DNA of 64,000 nucleotides, taken from contig JAGATB010000007.1 in assembly GCA_017621495.1 (NCBI GenBank), positions 1 to 64,000 of the forward strand. Direction: 5' to 3'. Within the stretch, counting starts at the first letter, position 1, and each line of letters begins with the position of its first letter. The notes under the pieces were generated by a model, which was given only the letters and a program-made list of their open reading frames with translations, had not been told where the DNA came from and ran no database searches. The position numbers and the translations under genes were made by a program. Positions 1-8,700 of the stretch are shown piece by piece. The DNA is from Clostridia bacterium. Lineage in GTDB: Bacteria; Bacillota; Clostridia; UMGS1810.

Positions 1-110
1 TCTCTCATGAGAGAATTAAAATGATTGAACATTGGATAAATAATTATCCAAGAAGATTGTTTAATGGTTTATCTTCGAACATGTTAATTCAGCAACAAAA
101 TGTCGCTTAA
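1..110 (+). CDS. C-terminal end of an IS transposase (5' cut by window edge)
   Basis: An open frame enters from the left edge (codons from base 3) and stops at TAA 108-110. The visible 35 residues include the stretch WINNYPRRLFNGLSS, which resembles the C-terminal tail of integrase-core (rve) transposases of IS30-like type, where a basic Asn-Tyr-Pro-Arg-Arg segment follows the last catalytic Glu. The catalytic residues would lie outside the window. I cannot tell whether the full element is intact or which IS family it belongs to. It is followed by an AT-rich spacer and the mscL promoter. Confidence 0.55.
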   Translation, partial: SHERIKMIEHWINNYPRRLFNGLSSNMLIQQQNVA

Positions 111-167
111 TATTTGTGGACATTTTATATTGCAATTTATACACAGGTACTTTAATAAAATAAAATA

Positions 168-196
168 TTGACAAAATCTCTCTTATGCGATAAAAT
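168..196 (+). promoter_or_regulatory. mscL promoter
   Basis: TTGACA at 168-173 and TAAAAT at 191-196 are separated by 17 bases, a near-consensus housekeeping sigma factor promoter. It would give a leader of about 30 bases before the mscL start. Confidence 0.75.
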
Positions 197-233
197 TTAA
201 GTAATAATTTGTCGAAAAAAGGAGATTTTGTCA

Positions 234-629
234 ATGTCTATTATTAAAGAATTCAAAGAATTTGCTTTCAAGGGCAATGTACTTGATATGGCAGTCGGTG
301 TTGTTATAGGTTCTGCTTTCGGTAAAATAGTTACCTCCGTAGTCAATGACCTTATAATGCCCATATGCTCACTTATGCTCAATGACATCAAGTTTACTGA
401 CTTCAAGATTGCCTTAAAGGGCGACAGCGCCATAATGATTGGGAACTTCATACAGTCATTCGTAGATTTTATCATCATAGCAGCTTCAATATTCCTTTTC
501 ATCAAGGTCATAAACAGATTTAAGAAAAAGGAAGAAATCAAGGAGGAAATAGCAGAAGAACCCAAGCCCACCACTGAGGATCTGCTCTCGGAAATCCGCG
601 ACTTGCTTAAAGAAAATAAGGAAAACTAA
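234..629 (+). CDS. mscL: Large-conductance mechanosensitive channel MscL
   Basis: MscL forms a homopentameric membrane channel that opens at high membrane tension and releases solutes during hypo-osmotic shock. The protein is about 131 residues, the usual size. The N-terminal amphipathic segment and TM1 carry the family signature (FKGNVLDMAVGVVIGSAFGK), a second hydrophobic helix follows at about residues 78-97, and the C-terminus is a charged helix rich in Glu and Lys, as in other MscL proteins. ATG 234 is preferred over the in-frame TTG at 228 because the ribosome site AGGAG at 220-224 lies 9 bases before the ATG but only 3 before the TTG. It appears monocistronic, with its own promoter and a terminator at 744-785. 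An antisense frame across the gene is a shadow. Confidence 0.97.
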   Translation: MSIIKEFKEFAFKGNVLDMAVGVVIGSAFGKIVTSVVNDLIMPICSLMLNDIKFTDFKIALKGDSAIMIGNFIQSFVDFIIIAASIFLFIKVINRFKKKEEIKEEIAEEPKPTTEDLLSEIRDLLKENKEN

Positions 630-743
630 GCGATATATTAAATTCATTTCTGAAAGCGGTTGACAAATACATATTTGTAATATCTAACATAATCGGAAAA
701 AGGCAAGACCTCAAACGGTTACGCCAATTAAAAAGCAAATTAT

Positions 744-785
744 AAAATAACTGCCTGACTTTTAGCGGAGTTGCGCAGTTATTTT
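744..785 (+). terminator. Rho-independent terminator after mscL
   Basis: Inverted repeat AAAATAACTGC (744-754) and GCAGTTATTTT (775-785), 11 perfect pairs with a 20-base loop, followed by a short T-rich stretch. The rest of the 281-base gap between mscL and the next gene shows only AT-rich DNA and the promoter at 851-879. Confidence 0.7.
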
Positions 786-850
786 ACTTTTATAGTAAAT
801 TCTATAAAAAAACGGTAAGTATAATTTACAAATATTTCCTTACTTATCTA

Positions 851-879
851 TTGATTTTTTTCAAGATGGAATATATAAT
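851..879 (+). promoter_or_regulatory. Promoter of the glycosyltransferase-csaB gene
   Basis: TTGATT at 851-856 and a perfect TATAAT at 874-879 with 17-base spacing. A G-rich ribosome site (AGGGGT) precedes the ATG at 911. Confidence 0.75.
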
Positions 880-910
880 ATATGTATAAATACCAAAAAG
901 GGGTAAACCA

Positions 911-3124
911 ATGAAAATTATAATGGCATTAGCTAGTCTTGATATAGGCGGAGCCGAAACTCATGTAGTCGAACTCTCCAAAGAAATAAAACGCAGAGGG
1001 CATGATGTAGTCATGATTTCCGGCGGAGGAGTTTATCAGAAGGAGATTGAGGAGTTTGGTATCAAGCACTACACTGTACCACTGAAATCAAGAAACTATA
1101 AAAATATCATAAAAGCCTGCGGTATGATTAAAAAGATTATCAAAGCCGAAAAGCCGGACCTGGTACATTCTCATGCCAGGATACCGAGCTTCATTATAGG
1201 TCTCATTCACAAAAGTATGCGTAAATCCTTCGTGTACGTTACCACGGTTCACGGAGCATTTGACACCTCTTTTGTGGTTCGCACCCTTACCTGCTGGGGA
1301 GAGAAAACCCTGGCTGTGAGCGACGACCTTAAGAATTACCTTATGAAATACTATGACGTACCCCCAAGGGATATATATATCAGCATCAACGGTATAGACT
1401 CCGGCAAATTCAATAAAAACATCTCCGGCGATACTGCCGCAAAGGAGCTTTCACTCACTACAGGAGCTCCGAGAATAGTATATGTGAGCCGTCTGGAGGA
1501 GGACGTATGCGCCCCTGCATATGCTGTTATGGACAAAATGGATAAAATCGCCGCAGCAGTACCGGGAGTGGAATTTATAATAGTAGGCGGAGGCGGTGCT
1601 TACGAAAATGTCAAAACAAAAGCCGATAAGGTAAACCGTGACCTGGGCAGAAGAGCCGTAATCCTTGCCGGTCAGAGGACAGACGTTAACATTGTACTTG
1701 CCGCAGCAGACGTGTGCGTAGGAGTAAGCCGTGCTATATTGGAACCCATGGCTATGGAGAAGCTGTGCGTTATAGCCGGTCAGGAGGGTTATATAGGAAT
1801 CCTTGACGAAAACAACCTGGGCGAAGCTGTAGACTGTAACTTCACCTGCCGAAAGTGTGCCCCGCTTGATGCGGATATCCTTGCAGATGATATAATCAAG
1901 CTCTTTCATATGGATGAAGATGAAGCTCATGCCACTAGATTATTTGGCAAAAATGTGGTGGACAGCCGCTACAGCATAACGAAAATGGCTGACGACAACA
2001 TGAATATGTATAACCACGCCATAAAAGACCATATACCTAATACCGTGATGGTGGGATATTACGGCTACGGCAACCGAGGTGATGATGCGCTGCTTGCGGC
2101 AATCATCGCAGATATGGAGAATACGTCAGAGAGCTTCTCACCAATTGTGCTCTCACGCAATCCCAAGAAAACAAGCGAGTATTACGGGGTCAAAAGTATA
2201 AACAGGTTCAATCTGTTTGCCGTAAGACGTGCCATGAAAAATGCCAAGGTATTCATAGCCGGCGGAGGCAGTCTGATTCAGGATGTTACCAGTACACGTT
2301 CGCTCATGTATTACCTGTATTGTCTCAAAGCCGCCAAAAAACACGGCCTCAAGGTGATGCTCTATGCCAACGGTATAGGCCCTGTAAACAAAGCCGAAAA
2401 CCGCATTAAAGCAGCAGAGGTGCTAAGCACCTTGGACATTATTACTTTAAGAGATGCTGACAGTGCCCGGGTACTCAAAGACCTCAATGTAAACGGACCT
2501 GAAATTACCATTACCGGCGATGCCGCCTTCGGTTTGGAGGAGTATGACGATACAGGAGCCGGAGAAATCCTTGCCGAATACGGTGTTACAGATAAGTTTT
2601 TTGCAGTTTCCGTGAGAAGCATAAATGCAGAGAATTCAGACTTTATAAAGGGATTTGCACAGATGACGGATTATATAGCCGATAAATATGCGCTTACTCT
2701 GGTATTTGTGCCCATGCAGTTTACCAAAGACAAGAAAATCAGCATGGACATCATATCTCATATGAGAAGCAAAGCATGCTTTATTGATGAAAACATAGAC
2801 GCCGCCAAAATAATGGGATTGGTACGCCGTTCAGAAGCCGTAATAGCTGTAAGACTCCATATGCTTGTATTCGGAGCGGTTATGGGTGTACCCGTACTGG
2901 GCATAAACTATGACCCCAAAGTAAAGAGCAACATACTCGCTCTGGGTCTCGGTGAGTGCATAGAGCCCACCGAGATTATAAATGCAGGCTTCAAAGATGC
3001 AATCGACAGCTTTATGGCTAAACGCAGCCACATCAAAGAAGCCATACCCGGAAAGATTGCAGCATACCGCGCCAAAGCAAAGGAAAATGCCCATATAGCC
3101 GCAAAGCTTTTTAATGACAATTAA
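911..3124 (+). CDS. csaB: Glycosyltransferase family 4 fused to CsaB-type polysaccharide pyruvyl transferase
   Basis: This is a two-domain fusion of 737 residues. Residues 1-370 form a GT-B glycosyltransferase of family 4: GGAETHVVELS near the start, the HSHAR loop, AVSDDLKNYL, and an E-x7-E-like stretch near EPMAMEK. From about residue 377 the protein is a CsaB pyruvyl transferase, recognised by GYYGYGNRGDDALLAAI, GGGSLIQDVTSTRSLMYYL and LYANGIGP. CsaB adds a ketal pyruvate to the secondary cell wall polymer, the ligand that SLH domains bind. The GT half probably adds a sugar to the same polymer, an inference from the fusion. SLH proteins at 35672-38335, 39519-41204 and 58914-60296 give it a clear purpose. 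It has its own promoter, and mutS2 follows 15 bases downstream, so the two are probably co-transcribed. No frameshift is seen at the junction. Confidence 0.9.
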   Translation: MKIIMALASLDIGGAETHVVELSKEIKRRGHDVVMISGGGVYQKEIEEFGIKHYTVPLKSRNYKNIIKACGMIKKIIKAEKPDLVHSHARIPSFIIGLIHKSMRKSFVYVTTVHGAFDTSFVVRTLTCWGEKTLAVSDDLKNYLMKYYDVPPRDIYISINGIDSGKFNKNISGDTAAKELSLTTGAPRIVYVSRLEEDVCAPAYAVMDKMDKIAAAVPGVEFIIVGGGGAYENVKTKADKVNRDLGRRAVILAGQRTDVNIVLAAADVCVGVSRAILEPMAMEKLCVIAGQEGYIGILDENNLGEAVDCNFTCRKCAPLDADILADDIIKLFHMDEDEAHATRLFGKNVVDSRYSITKMADDNMNMYNHAIKDHIPNTVMVGYYGYGNRGDDALLAAIIADMENTSESFSPIVLSRNPKKTSEYYGVKSINRFNLFAVRRAMKNAKVFIAGGGSLIQDVTSTRSLMYYLYCLKAAKKHGLKVMLYANGIGPVNKAENRIKAAEVLSTLDIITLRDADSARVLKDLNVNGPEITITGDAAFGLEEYDDTGAGEILAEYGVTDKFFAVSVRSINAENSDFIKGFAQMTDYIADKYALTLVFVPMQFTKDKKISMDIISHMRSKACFIDENIDAAKIMGLVRRSEAVIAVRLHMLVFGAVMGVPVLGINYDPKVKSNILALGLGECIEPTEIINAGFKDAIDSFMAKRSHIKEAIPGKIAAYRAKAKENAHIAAKLFNDN

Positions 3125-3139
3125 TTGTGAGGAAGTAAA

Positions 3140-5503
3140 ATGAAATCAGAAACCTTTAAGACTCTGGAGTTTCATAAAATCCTGGATATGCTCAAGGTTT
3201 ACGCCGTAATGGACGTTACCCGCTCCAGGATAGAGACTCCCTACGTATCCGACAATATAAAAAAAGTAAACATAATGCAGGATGAAACGGCAGACGCAGT
3301 TACCCTCATCACCAAAAAAGGCAGTCCCCCGATTATGTGTACCTCAGATGTACGCCCGGGACTAAAGCGTGCCAAGATGGGCGGTATACTGTCTATATCC
3401 GAAATCCTCACCGTGGGCAAGGTGCTTGAGAGTGCGCGCCGTCTGAAGCTCTACCCCGATGATATCAACGATACCTCCCTGCAGGAGCACTTTGATGCAC
3501 TGTACATCAACAAGGATTTGGAGAAAAGGATATCACAGAGTATAATAGATGATGAAACCATAGCAGATGATGCTTCAAGCGAGCTTGCAGATATCCGCAG
3601 AAAGATCAAGCTGGCAAACAACAAGGTGCGTGATACGCTCAAAAGCATCATATCCTCTCCTGCCTATGCCAAATGCCTGCAGGAGCAGATTATCACAATG
3701 CGTGACGACCGCTACGTAGTACCTGTAAAATCCGAGCATAAAGGCGACATCAAGGGTATAGTACATGACACCTCCGCTACCGGGGCTACACTGTTTATAG
3801 AGCCTATGAGTGTAGTGGAGGCTAACAACGAAATCCGTGAGCTGGCAGACCGTGAACGTGATGAGATTGTGCGGATATTAAGCGAGTTTTCTGCTCATAT
3901 TGCCAATGAACATGAGCTTATAGAGATGACATTTTCCGTAATAGGCGAGCTGGACTATATATTTGCCAGAGCTCACTTTGCCTTAAGATATGACTGCTAC
4001 AGACCTATACTCAATGACTACGGACTTATAAAGCTCTCCAAGGCACGTCACCCTCTCATTGACCCCAAGAAGGTGGTGCCGGTAGATATTATACTTGGCG
4101 GTGACTTTGATACCTTAGTGGTTACAGGGCCCAACACAGGCGGTAAGACGGTGGTACTAAAGACCGCCGGCATCATCACCCTTATGGCTCAGGCAGGTCT
4201 GCATATACCTGCAAGGGAGGGCTCGGTAGTCTCTGTATTTAAAAACATCTTCGCAGATATCGGAGATGAACAAAGCATAGAGCAGTCGCTGAGTACCTTT
4301 TCATCTCACATGGTAAACATAGTGGATATACTCGCCAATGTAGATGAGCGCTCTCTGTGTCTTTTTGACGAGCTGGGCGCAGGCACAGACCCCATAGAGG
4401 GTGCATCACTGGCAGTAAGCATACTGGAGAGAGTTCGCTCCATGGGTGCCAAGACCATGGCTACCACACACTACAGTGAGCTTAAGACCTATGCCCTGGG
4501 TACTGACAGAGTAGAGAATGCCTCCTGCGAATTTGACGTAGATACTCTGGCACCCACGTACCGTCTGCTCATCGGCATACCCGGTAAGAGTAATGCATTT
4601 GCCATATCAAAGAGACTGGGTCTGGATGACAGCATCATAGAGCAAGCCAAAACCTATATAGCCGGAGAGAATATCAAGTTTGAAGATATCTTAAGTGAGC
4701 TTGAAAAAAGCCGCCGTGAAGCTATAGATGACAAAGAGCGTGCCGAAGCATATAAATCCGAAGCTCAAAGGCTCAAAGAGGACACCGCAGCCAAAAACAA
4801 AAAGCTGCAGGAAAAGACAGATAAGATTATAGAGCGCGCCCGTGCTGAAGCTAAAGAAATACTGGAGCAGGCAAAACGTGATTCCGAGGAACTCATGGCA
4901 GATATCCGGAGAACACGTCAGATAAAGGACAACAAAAAAGCTCAGCAGGAAATAGACAAGGTGCGTGCAAGTCTCAATAAGAAAATATCAGACAACAGTG
5001 CCAAGCTGACTCAAATGCAGTTCAAGCCCAAGGATGAGTATAAAGCCCCCAAAACCGTAAAAACAGGTGATGGTGTAGAGATAGTGACCTTAAAACAGCA
5101 GGGTGTGGTATGTTCACTGCCGGACAGCAGCGGTAACCTCATGGTAAAGGTAGGTATAATGAAAATCAAGACCAACCTTAAGGATTTGAAGCTGCTGAAT
5201 GTGCAGAAACCACAAAAGAAAAAGACTGCAGGAGGCGCTAACCTCGGCAAGACCATGAATCTGTCTCCCGAGATAGACGTCCGCGGTGAGACAGTGGACT
5301 CAGCAGAGCTGATTATAGATAAATTTCTTGACGATGCGGTGCTATCATCAGTAGGGGTAGTACGCATAATCCACGGCAAAGGAACAGGACAGCTGCGCAA
5401 GGGTATACACACCTTCCTTAAGAGCCGCCCATATGTAAAGAGCTACCGGCTTGGAGTATTCGGAGAAGGTGACAGCGGAGTAACGGTAGTTGAACTTAAA
5501 TAG
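3140..5503 (+). CDS. mutS2: Endonuclease MutS2 / ribosome quality-control ATPase
   Basis: The protein is 787 residues, the normal length for MutS2. It has the MutS-like core and ABC-type ATPase (Walker A TGPNTGGKTVVLKT near residue 330, Walker B LCLFDELGAGTDP), a long Lys/Glu-rich coiled coil at about 510-640, and a C-terminal Smr nuclease domain with IDVRGE and HGKGTGQLR. It lacks the mismatch-recognition domain of MutS1. In Bacillota, MutS2 homologues act on stalled or collided ribosomes and have also been linked to suppression of recombination; which role applies here is not shown by sequence. It follows the GT-csaB gene by 15 bases with a GTGAGGAAG ribosome site, and is followed by a hairpin that overlaps the spmA start. 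Confidence 0.96.
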   Translation: MKSETFKTLEFHKILDMLKVYAVMDVTRSRIETPYVSDNIKKVNIMQDETADAVTLITKKGSPPIMCTSDVRPGLKRAKMGGILSISEILTVGKVLESARRLKLYPDDINDTSLQEHFDALYINKDLEKRISQSIIDDETIADDASSELADIRRKIKLANNKVRDTLKSIISSPAYAKCLQEQIITMRDDRYVVPVKSEHKGDIKGIVHDTSATGATLFIEPMSVVEANNEIRELADRERDEIVRILSEFSAHIANEHELIEMTFSVIGELDYIFARAHFALRYDCYRPILNDYGLIKLSKARHPLIDPKKVVPVDIILGGDFDTLVVTGPNTGGKTVVLKTAGIITLMAQAGLHIPAREGSVVSVFKNIFADIGDEQSIEQSLSTFSSHMVNIVDILANVDERSLCLFDELGAGTDPIEGASLAVSILERVRSMGAKTMATTHYSELKTYALGTDRVENASCEFDVDTLAPTYRLLIGIPGKSNAFAISKRLGLDDSIIEQAKTYIAGENIKFEDILSELEKSRREAIDDKERAEAYKSEAQRLKEDTAAKNKKLQEKTDKIIERARAEAKEILEQAKRDSEELMADIRRTRQIKDNKKAQQEIDKVRASLNKKISDNSAKLTQMQFKPKDEYKAPKTVKTGDGVEIVTLKQQGVVCSLPDSSGNLMVKVGIMKIKTNLKDLKLLNVQKPQKKKTAGGANLGKTMNLSPEIDVRGETVDSAELIIDKFLDDAVLSSVGVVRIIHGKGTGQLRKGIHTFLKSRPYVKSYRLGVFGEGDSGVTVVELK

Positions 5504-5512
5504 TCATAAACT

Positions 5513-5546
5513 AATCACCCGATGAATATTAATTCATTGGGTGATT
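5513..5546 (+). terminator. Hairpin between mutS2 and spmA that covers the spmA ribosome site
   Basis: Arms 5513-5527 and 5532-5546 pair over 15 positions with one G-T wobble and a 4-base loop, followed by TTTT. It looks like a terminator for mutS2, but its 3' arm contains GGGTGAT, the only visible ribosome site for the ATG at 5549. It may therefore limit both read-through transcription and spmA translation. Confidence 0.65.
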
Positions 5547-5548
5547 TT

Positions 5549-6121
5549 ATGCTTAATTATATTTGGTCAGGTATGATTGTAATATCCCTGGCGGTGTCAT
5601 TTTTTAACGGTACCACAGCAGATGTATGTACCGCACTGGGCAAAGGTGCCTCCGAGGGTGTGATGCTCGCACTCTCCATAGCAGGTATCATGGCACTGTG
5701 GACCGGTATCATGAAAATCGCAGAAAAAAGCGGCTTGGTAAATCTTATAGCTAAGCTCTTTAGACCACTTATAGGATTTCTGTTTCCGGAAGCCAAAAAG
5801 GACCCTGCAGTAGGCGGAGCTATAGCCATGAATATGACAGCAAACTTCTTCGGCATGGGCAATGCAGCTACACCACTGGGATTAAATGCCATGAAACGAC
5901 TGGCGGGATACTCCAAAAGAGATATAGCGTCAAATTCCATGTGTATGCTGGCAGTGGTGAACTCTGCCTCCATACAGCTTATACCATCTACTCTCATAGC
6001 CGTGCGTGCCGCCTGCGGCAGTGCCTCGCCATCCGAGATAACGGTGCCCATATGGATAGTATCTGTGCTTACATTTATGTCAGGAGTTATTCTTTGTAAG
6101 ATAGTGGGGAAAAGGCTATGA
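5549..6121 (+). CDS. spmA: Spore maturation protein A
   Basis: This is a nucleoside-recognition-domain (Gate) membrane protein that works with SpmB; in Bacillus subtilis the pair is needed for spore core dehydration and heat resistance. It has several hydrophobic segments and the family motif region with GGAIAMNMTANFFGMGNAATP at about residues 83-103. ATG 5549 is chosen because it gives the usual SpmA opening (MLNYIWSGMIV). The longer frame from 5522 would start inside the hairpin at 5513-5546. The product is about 190 residues. It overlaps spmB by ATGA. The ribosome site is buried in the hairpin, so expression may be translationally controlled. Its presence points to a sporulating lineage but does not prove sporulation. 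Confidence 0.92.
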   Translation: MLNYIWSGMIVISLAVSFFNGTTADVCTALGKGASEGVMLALSIAGIMALWTGIMKIAEKSGLVNLIAKLFRPLIGFLFPEAKKDPAVGGAIAMNMTANFFGMGNAATPLGLNAMKRLAGYSKRDIASNSMCMLAVVNSASIQLIPSTLIAVRAACGSASPSEITVPIWIVSVLTFMSGVILCKIVGKRL

Positions 6122-6633
6122 ATTTATCGGAAATGATTATTCCCATCTTGGTGGGATTTGTGATTTTATTCGGACTGTTAAAAAGATGTGAGGTTTATCC
6201 GGCTTTCACCACAGGAGCAGAGGACGGACTCAAAACCGCAGTAAAAATAGTACCTCAGCTTGTGGGTCTGATGGTTGCCATTAAGGTATTCAATGCATCG
6301 GGAGCTATGGATTTCATAGTTAATATTTTGAGCCCTGTTGCAAAGCTGATACATTTCCCGTCAGAGGCTCTGCCATTTGCACTGCTGAGACCTGTGTCAG
6401 GCTCGGGGTCTCTTGCCATGGCTACGGATATATTCAAACGTTTCGGGCCGGATTCATTTGCAGGCAGAGTAGTATCTGTGATGATGGGCTCCACCGAAAC
6501 TACATTTTATACCGTGGCTGTGTATTTCGGTGCAGTAGGAGTAAGAGATGTGCGCCACACGTTGATGTGTGCATTATTTGCAGATTTTGTGAGCATGGTG
6601 CTCAGTGTAGTGGTGTGTACAATATTTTTTTAG
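6118..6633 (+). CDS. spmB: Spore maturation protein B
   Basis: A 171-residue membrane protein, the partner of SpmA. The Gate-domain signature RPVSGSGSLAMATDIFKRFGPDSF is present around residues 83-106, followed by MGSTETTFYTVAVYFGAVG, both typical of SpmB. Length is normal. The start codon overlaps the spmA stop (ATGA), so the pair should be translationally coupled. No strong terminator is seen in the 124 bases before the aconitase gene, which has its own promoter. Confidence 0.95.
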   Translation: MNLSEMIIPILVGFVILFGLLKRCEVYPAFTTGAEDGLKTAVKIVPQLVGLMVAIKVFNASGAMDFIVNILSPVAKLIHFPSEALPFALLRPVSGSGSLAMATDIFKRFGPDSFAGRVVSVMMGSTETTFYTVAVYFGAVGVRDVRHTLMCALFADFVSMVLSVVVCTIFF

Positions 6634-6696
6634 TAAGGCTCCCTCTGATAAGGCGGTGTTTTTAAAATTGAAATTCCTTATTTATATCACCAATTC

Positions 6697-6726
6697 TTGA
6701 CACCACACCCCTTTTTATGGTATACT
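6697..6726 (+). promoter_or_regulatory. Promoter of the acn operon
   Basis: TTGACA at 6697-6702 and TATACT at 6721-6726 with 18-base spacing. The ribosome site AGGAAGGA (6748-6755) follows at the right distance from ATG 6764. Confidence 0.75.
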
Positions 6727-6763
6727 TAACACATATTTTGTGTAACAGGAAGGATGTTTGGAA

Positions 6764-8695
6764 ATGGGACTTACACTTACAGAAAAAATTCTTAAAAGCC
6801 ACATTGTAGACGGCGAATTTACAAAGGGCTCTGAAATCGGTATAAGGATAGACCAGACCCTCACTCAGGATGCCACGGGAACTATGGCATATCTGGAGTT
6901 TGAGGCTATGGGTGTGCCGAGAGTTAAAACTGAGCGTTCCGTGGCATATATAGACCACAATACACTTCAATCCGGATTTGAAAATGCTGATGACCACAGA
7001 TTCATAGGCTCCGTAGCCAAGAAGCACGGTATATATTTTTCCAGACCCGGTAACGGTATCTGCCATCAGGTACACCTGGAGAGATTCGGTATCCCCGGCA
7101 AGACTCTCATAGGCTCCGACAGTCACACCCCCACAGGAGGCGGTCTGGGTATGATAGCAATCGGTGCCGGCGGACTTGACGTAGCAGTGGCTATGGGCGG
7201 TGGTGCTTACTACATTACCTATCCCAAGATTGTTAAGGTTAATTTAACAGGTAAGCTTTCCCCCTGGGTAGCTGCCAAAGACGTAATACTGGAAATCTTA
7301 AAACGCATGTCCGTTAAAGGCGGCGTAGGCAAGGTTATAGAATACTGCGGCGAAGGTGTCAAGAGCCTTTCCGTACCTGAAAGAGCTACCATTACAAACA
7401 TGGGTGCAGAGCTGGGTGCTACCACCTCTATATTCCCCTCGGATGAAATCACCAAGGAATTTTTAAAAGCTCAAAAGAGAGAGGACGTATGGATACCCCT
7501 CGCAGCAGACGAAGACGCAGTATATGACGAAGAAATAAACATAGATTTAAGTGCACTTGAGCCTGCGGCTGCGTGCCCTCACTCACCTGACAACATCAAG
7601 AGTATCTCCGAAATCGGCAGCATGAAGATAGACCAGGTATGCATAGGCTCATGTACCAACAGCTCCCTTCTGGATATGCTCAAGGTAGCCCACATACTTA
7701 AGGGCAAGACAGTTCACCCGGATGTATCTCTCTCCATAGCCCCGGGCTCCAAGCAGGTGCTCAACATGCTTGCCAAAAACGGTGCCCTCTCCATAATGAT
7801 AGAGGCCGGTGCCAGAATTCTGGAGAGTGCATGCGGACCCTGCATAGGTATGGGACAAGCCCCCAACTCCGGCGGTATATCATTAAGAACATTCAACAGA
7901 AACTTCCTGGGCAGAAGCGGTACCAAGGATGGACAGATATATCTGGTATCTCCCGAAGTAGCTGCGGCATCTGCAATTGCCGGTGTACTTACAGACCCCA
8001 GAACCCTGGGCGACATGCCGGAATTCAAGCTCCCCGAGGAATTTGATATAAACGACAACATGATAGTAACTCCTGCAGATGAAAAGGATATGGACTCTGT
8101 GGAAATCCTCCGCGGACCAAATATAAAGCCCTTCCCTCAGACGAGCCCGCTTGAAGACGTAATTGACTGCAAGTGCTCTCTTAAGGTTGGCGACAACATA
8201 ACCACAGACCACATCATGCCTGCAGGTGCTAAGATACTTCCTCTGCGTTCAAACATACCTGCAATCTCCAAGCATTGCTTCACTGTATGTGACGAAGCCT
8301 TCCCGGGCAGAGCAGAGGCACTGGGCAAGAGTATAATAGTAGGCGGTGCAAACTACGGTCAGGGCTCCTCCAGAGAGCATGCGGCACTGGCTCCGCTCCA
8401 CCTGGGAGTTAAGATTGTTATAACCAAATCATTTGCCAGAATTCACCGCTCCAACCTCATAAACGCAGGTATACTGCCCTTCACATTCGTAAACGAAAAC
8501 GACTACGACAAGATAAATGAAGGCGACGAGCTCATCTGCGAAAACTTAAAGGAAGCAATCCGCGAGGGTGGCGATATAATCGTAAGAAACAAGACCACAG
8601 GCGAGTATATTCCCTGTAGCTGCGAGCTCTCTGAGCGTGCTAAGGATATAATCCTTGCAGGAGGATTGCTCAGCTATACAAAGATGAATGGGTGA
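6764..8695 (+). CDS. acn: Aconitate hydratase (short, Aquifex type)
   Basis: This enzyme interconverts citrate and isocitrate using a [4Fe-4S] cluster in the cytoplasm. The product is about 643 residues, shorter than AcnA (about 890) and close to the Aquifex-type family. Cluster ligands are visible as Cys297 (in CIGSCTNSS), Cys357 and Cys360 (in CGPCIGMG). The swivel domain carries GSSREHAALAPLHLG with catalytic Ser535/Ser536-Arg537 region. ATG 6764 is preferred over TTG 6758 because of the distance to the AGGAAGGA ribosome site. It heads a three-gene operon with an SGNH hydrolase and isocitrate dehydrogenase. No citrate synthase is present in the window; the usual role of such a pair in anaerobes is 2-oxoglutarate and glutamate synthesis. 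Confidence 0.95.
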   Translation: MGLTLTEKILKSHIVDGEFTKGSEIGIRIDQTLTQDATGTMAYLEFEAMGVPRVKTERSVAYIDHNTLQSGFENADDHRFIGSVAKKHGIYFSRPGNGICHQVHLERFGIPGKTLIGSDSHTPTGGGLGMIAIGAGGLDVAVAMGGGAYYITYPKIVKVNLTGKLSPWVAAKDVILEILKRMSVKGGVGKVIEYCGEGVKSLSVPERATITNMGAELGATTSIFPSDEITKEFLKAQKREDVWIPLAADEDAVYDEEINIDLSALEPAAACPHSPDNIKSISEIGSMKIDQVCIGSCTNSSLLDMLKVAHILKGKTVHPDVSLSIAPGSKQVLNMLAKNGALSIMIEAGARILESACGPCIGMGQAPNSGGISLRTFNRNFLGRSGTKDGQIYLVSPEVAAASAIAGVLTDPRTLGDMPEFKLPEEFDINDNMIVTPADEKDMDSVEILRGPNIKPFPQTSPLEDVIDCKCSLKVGDNITTDHIMPAGAKILPLRSNIPAISKHCFTVCDEAFPGRAEALGKSIIVGGANYGQGSSREHAALAPLHLGVKIVITKSFARIHRSNLINAGILPFTFVNENDYDKINEGDELICENLKEAIREGGDIIVRNKTTGEYIPCSCELSERAKDIILAGGLLSYTKMNG

Positions 8696-8700
8696 ATGAT

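Noticed and set aside
5557-6051. Long minus-strand frames opposite spmA, acn, icd and other genes
   Set aside because: These overlap well-supported genes with family signatures and show no domains of their own; they are antisense shadows.
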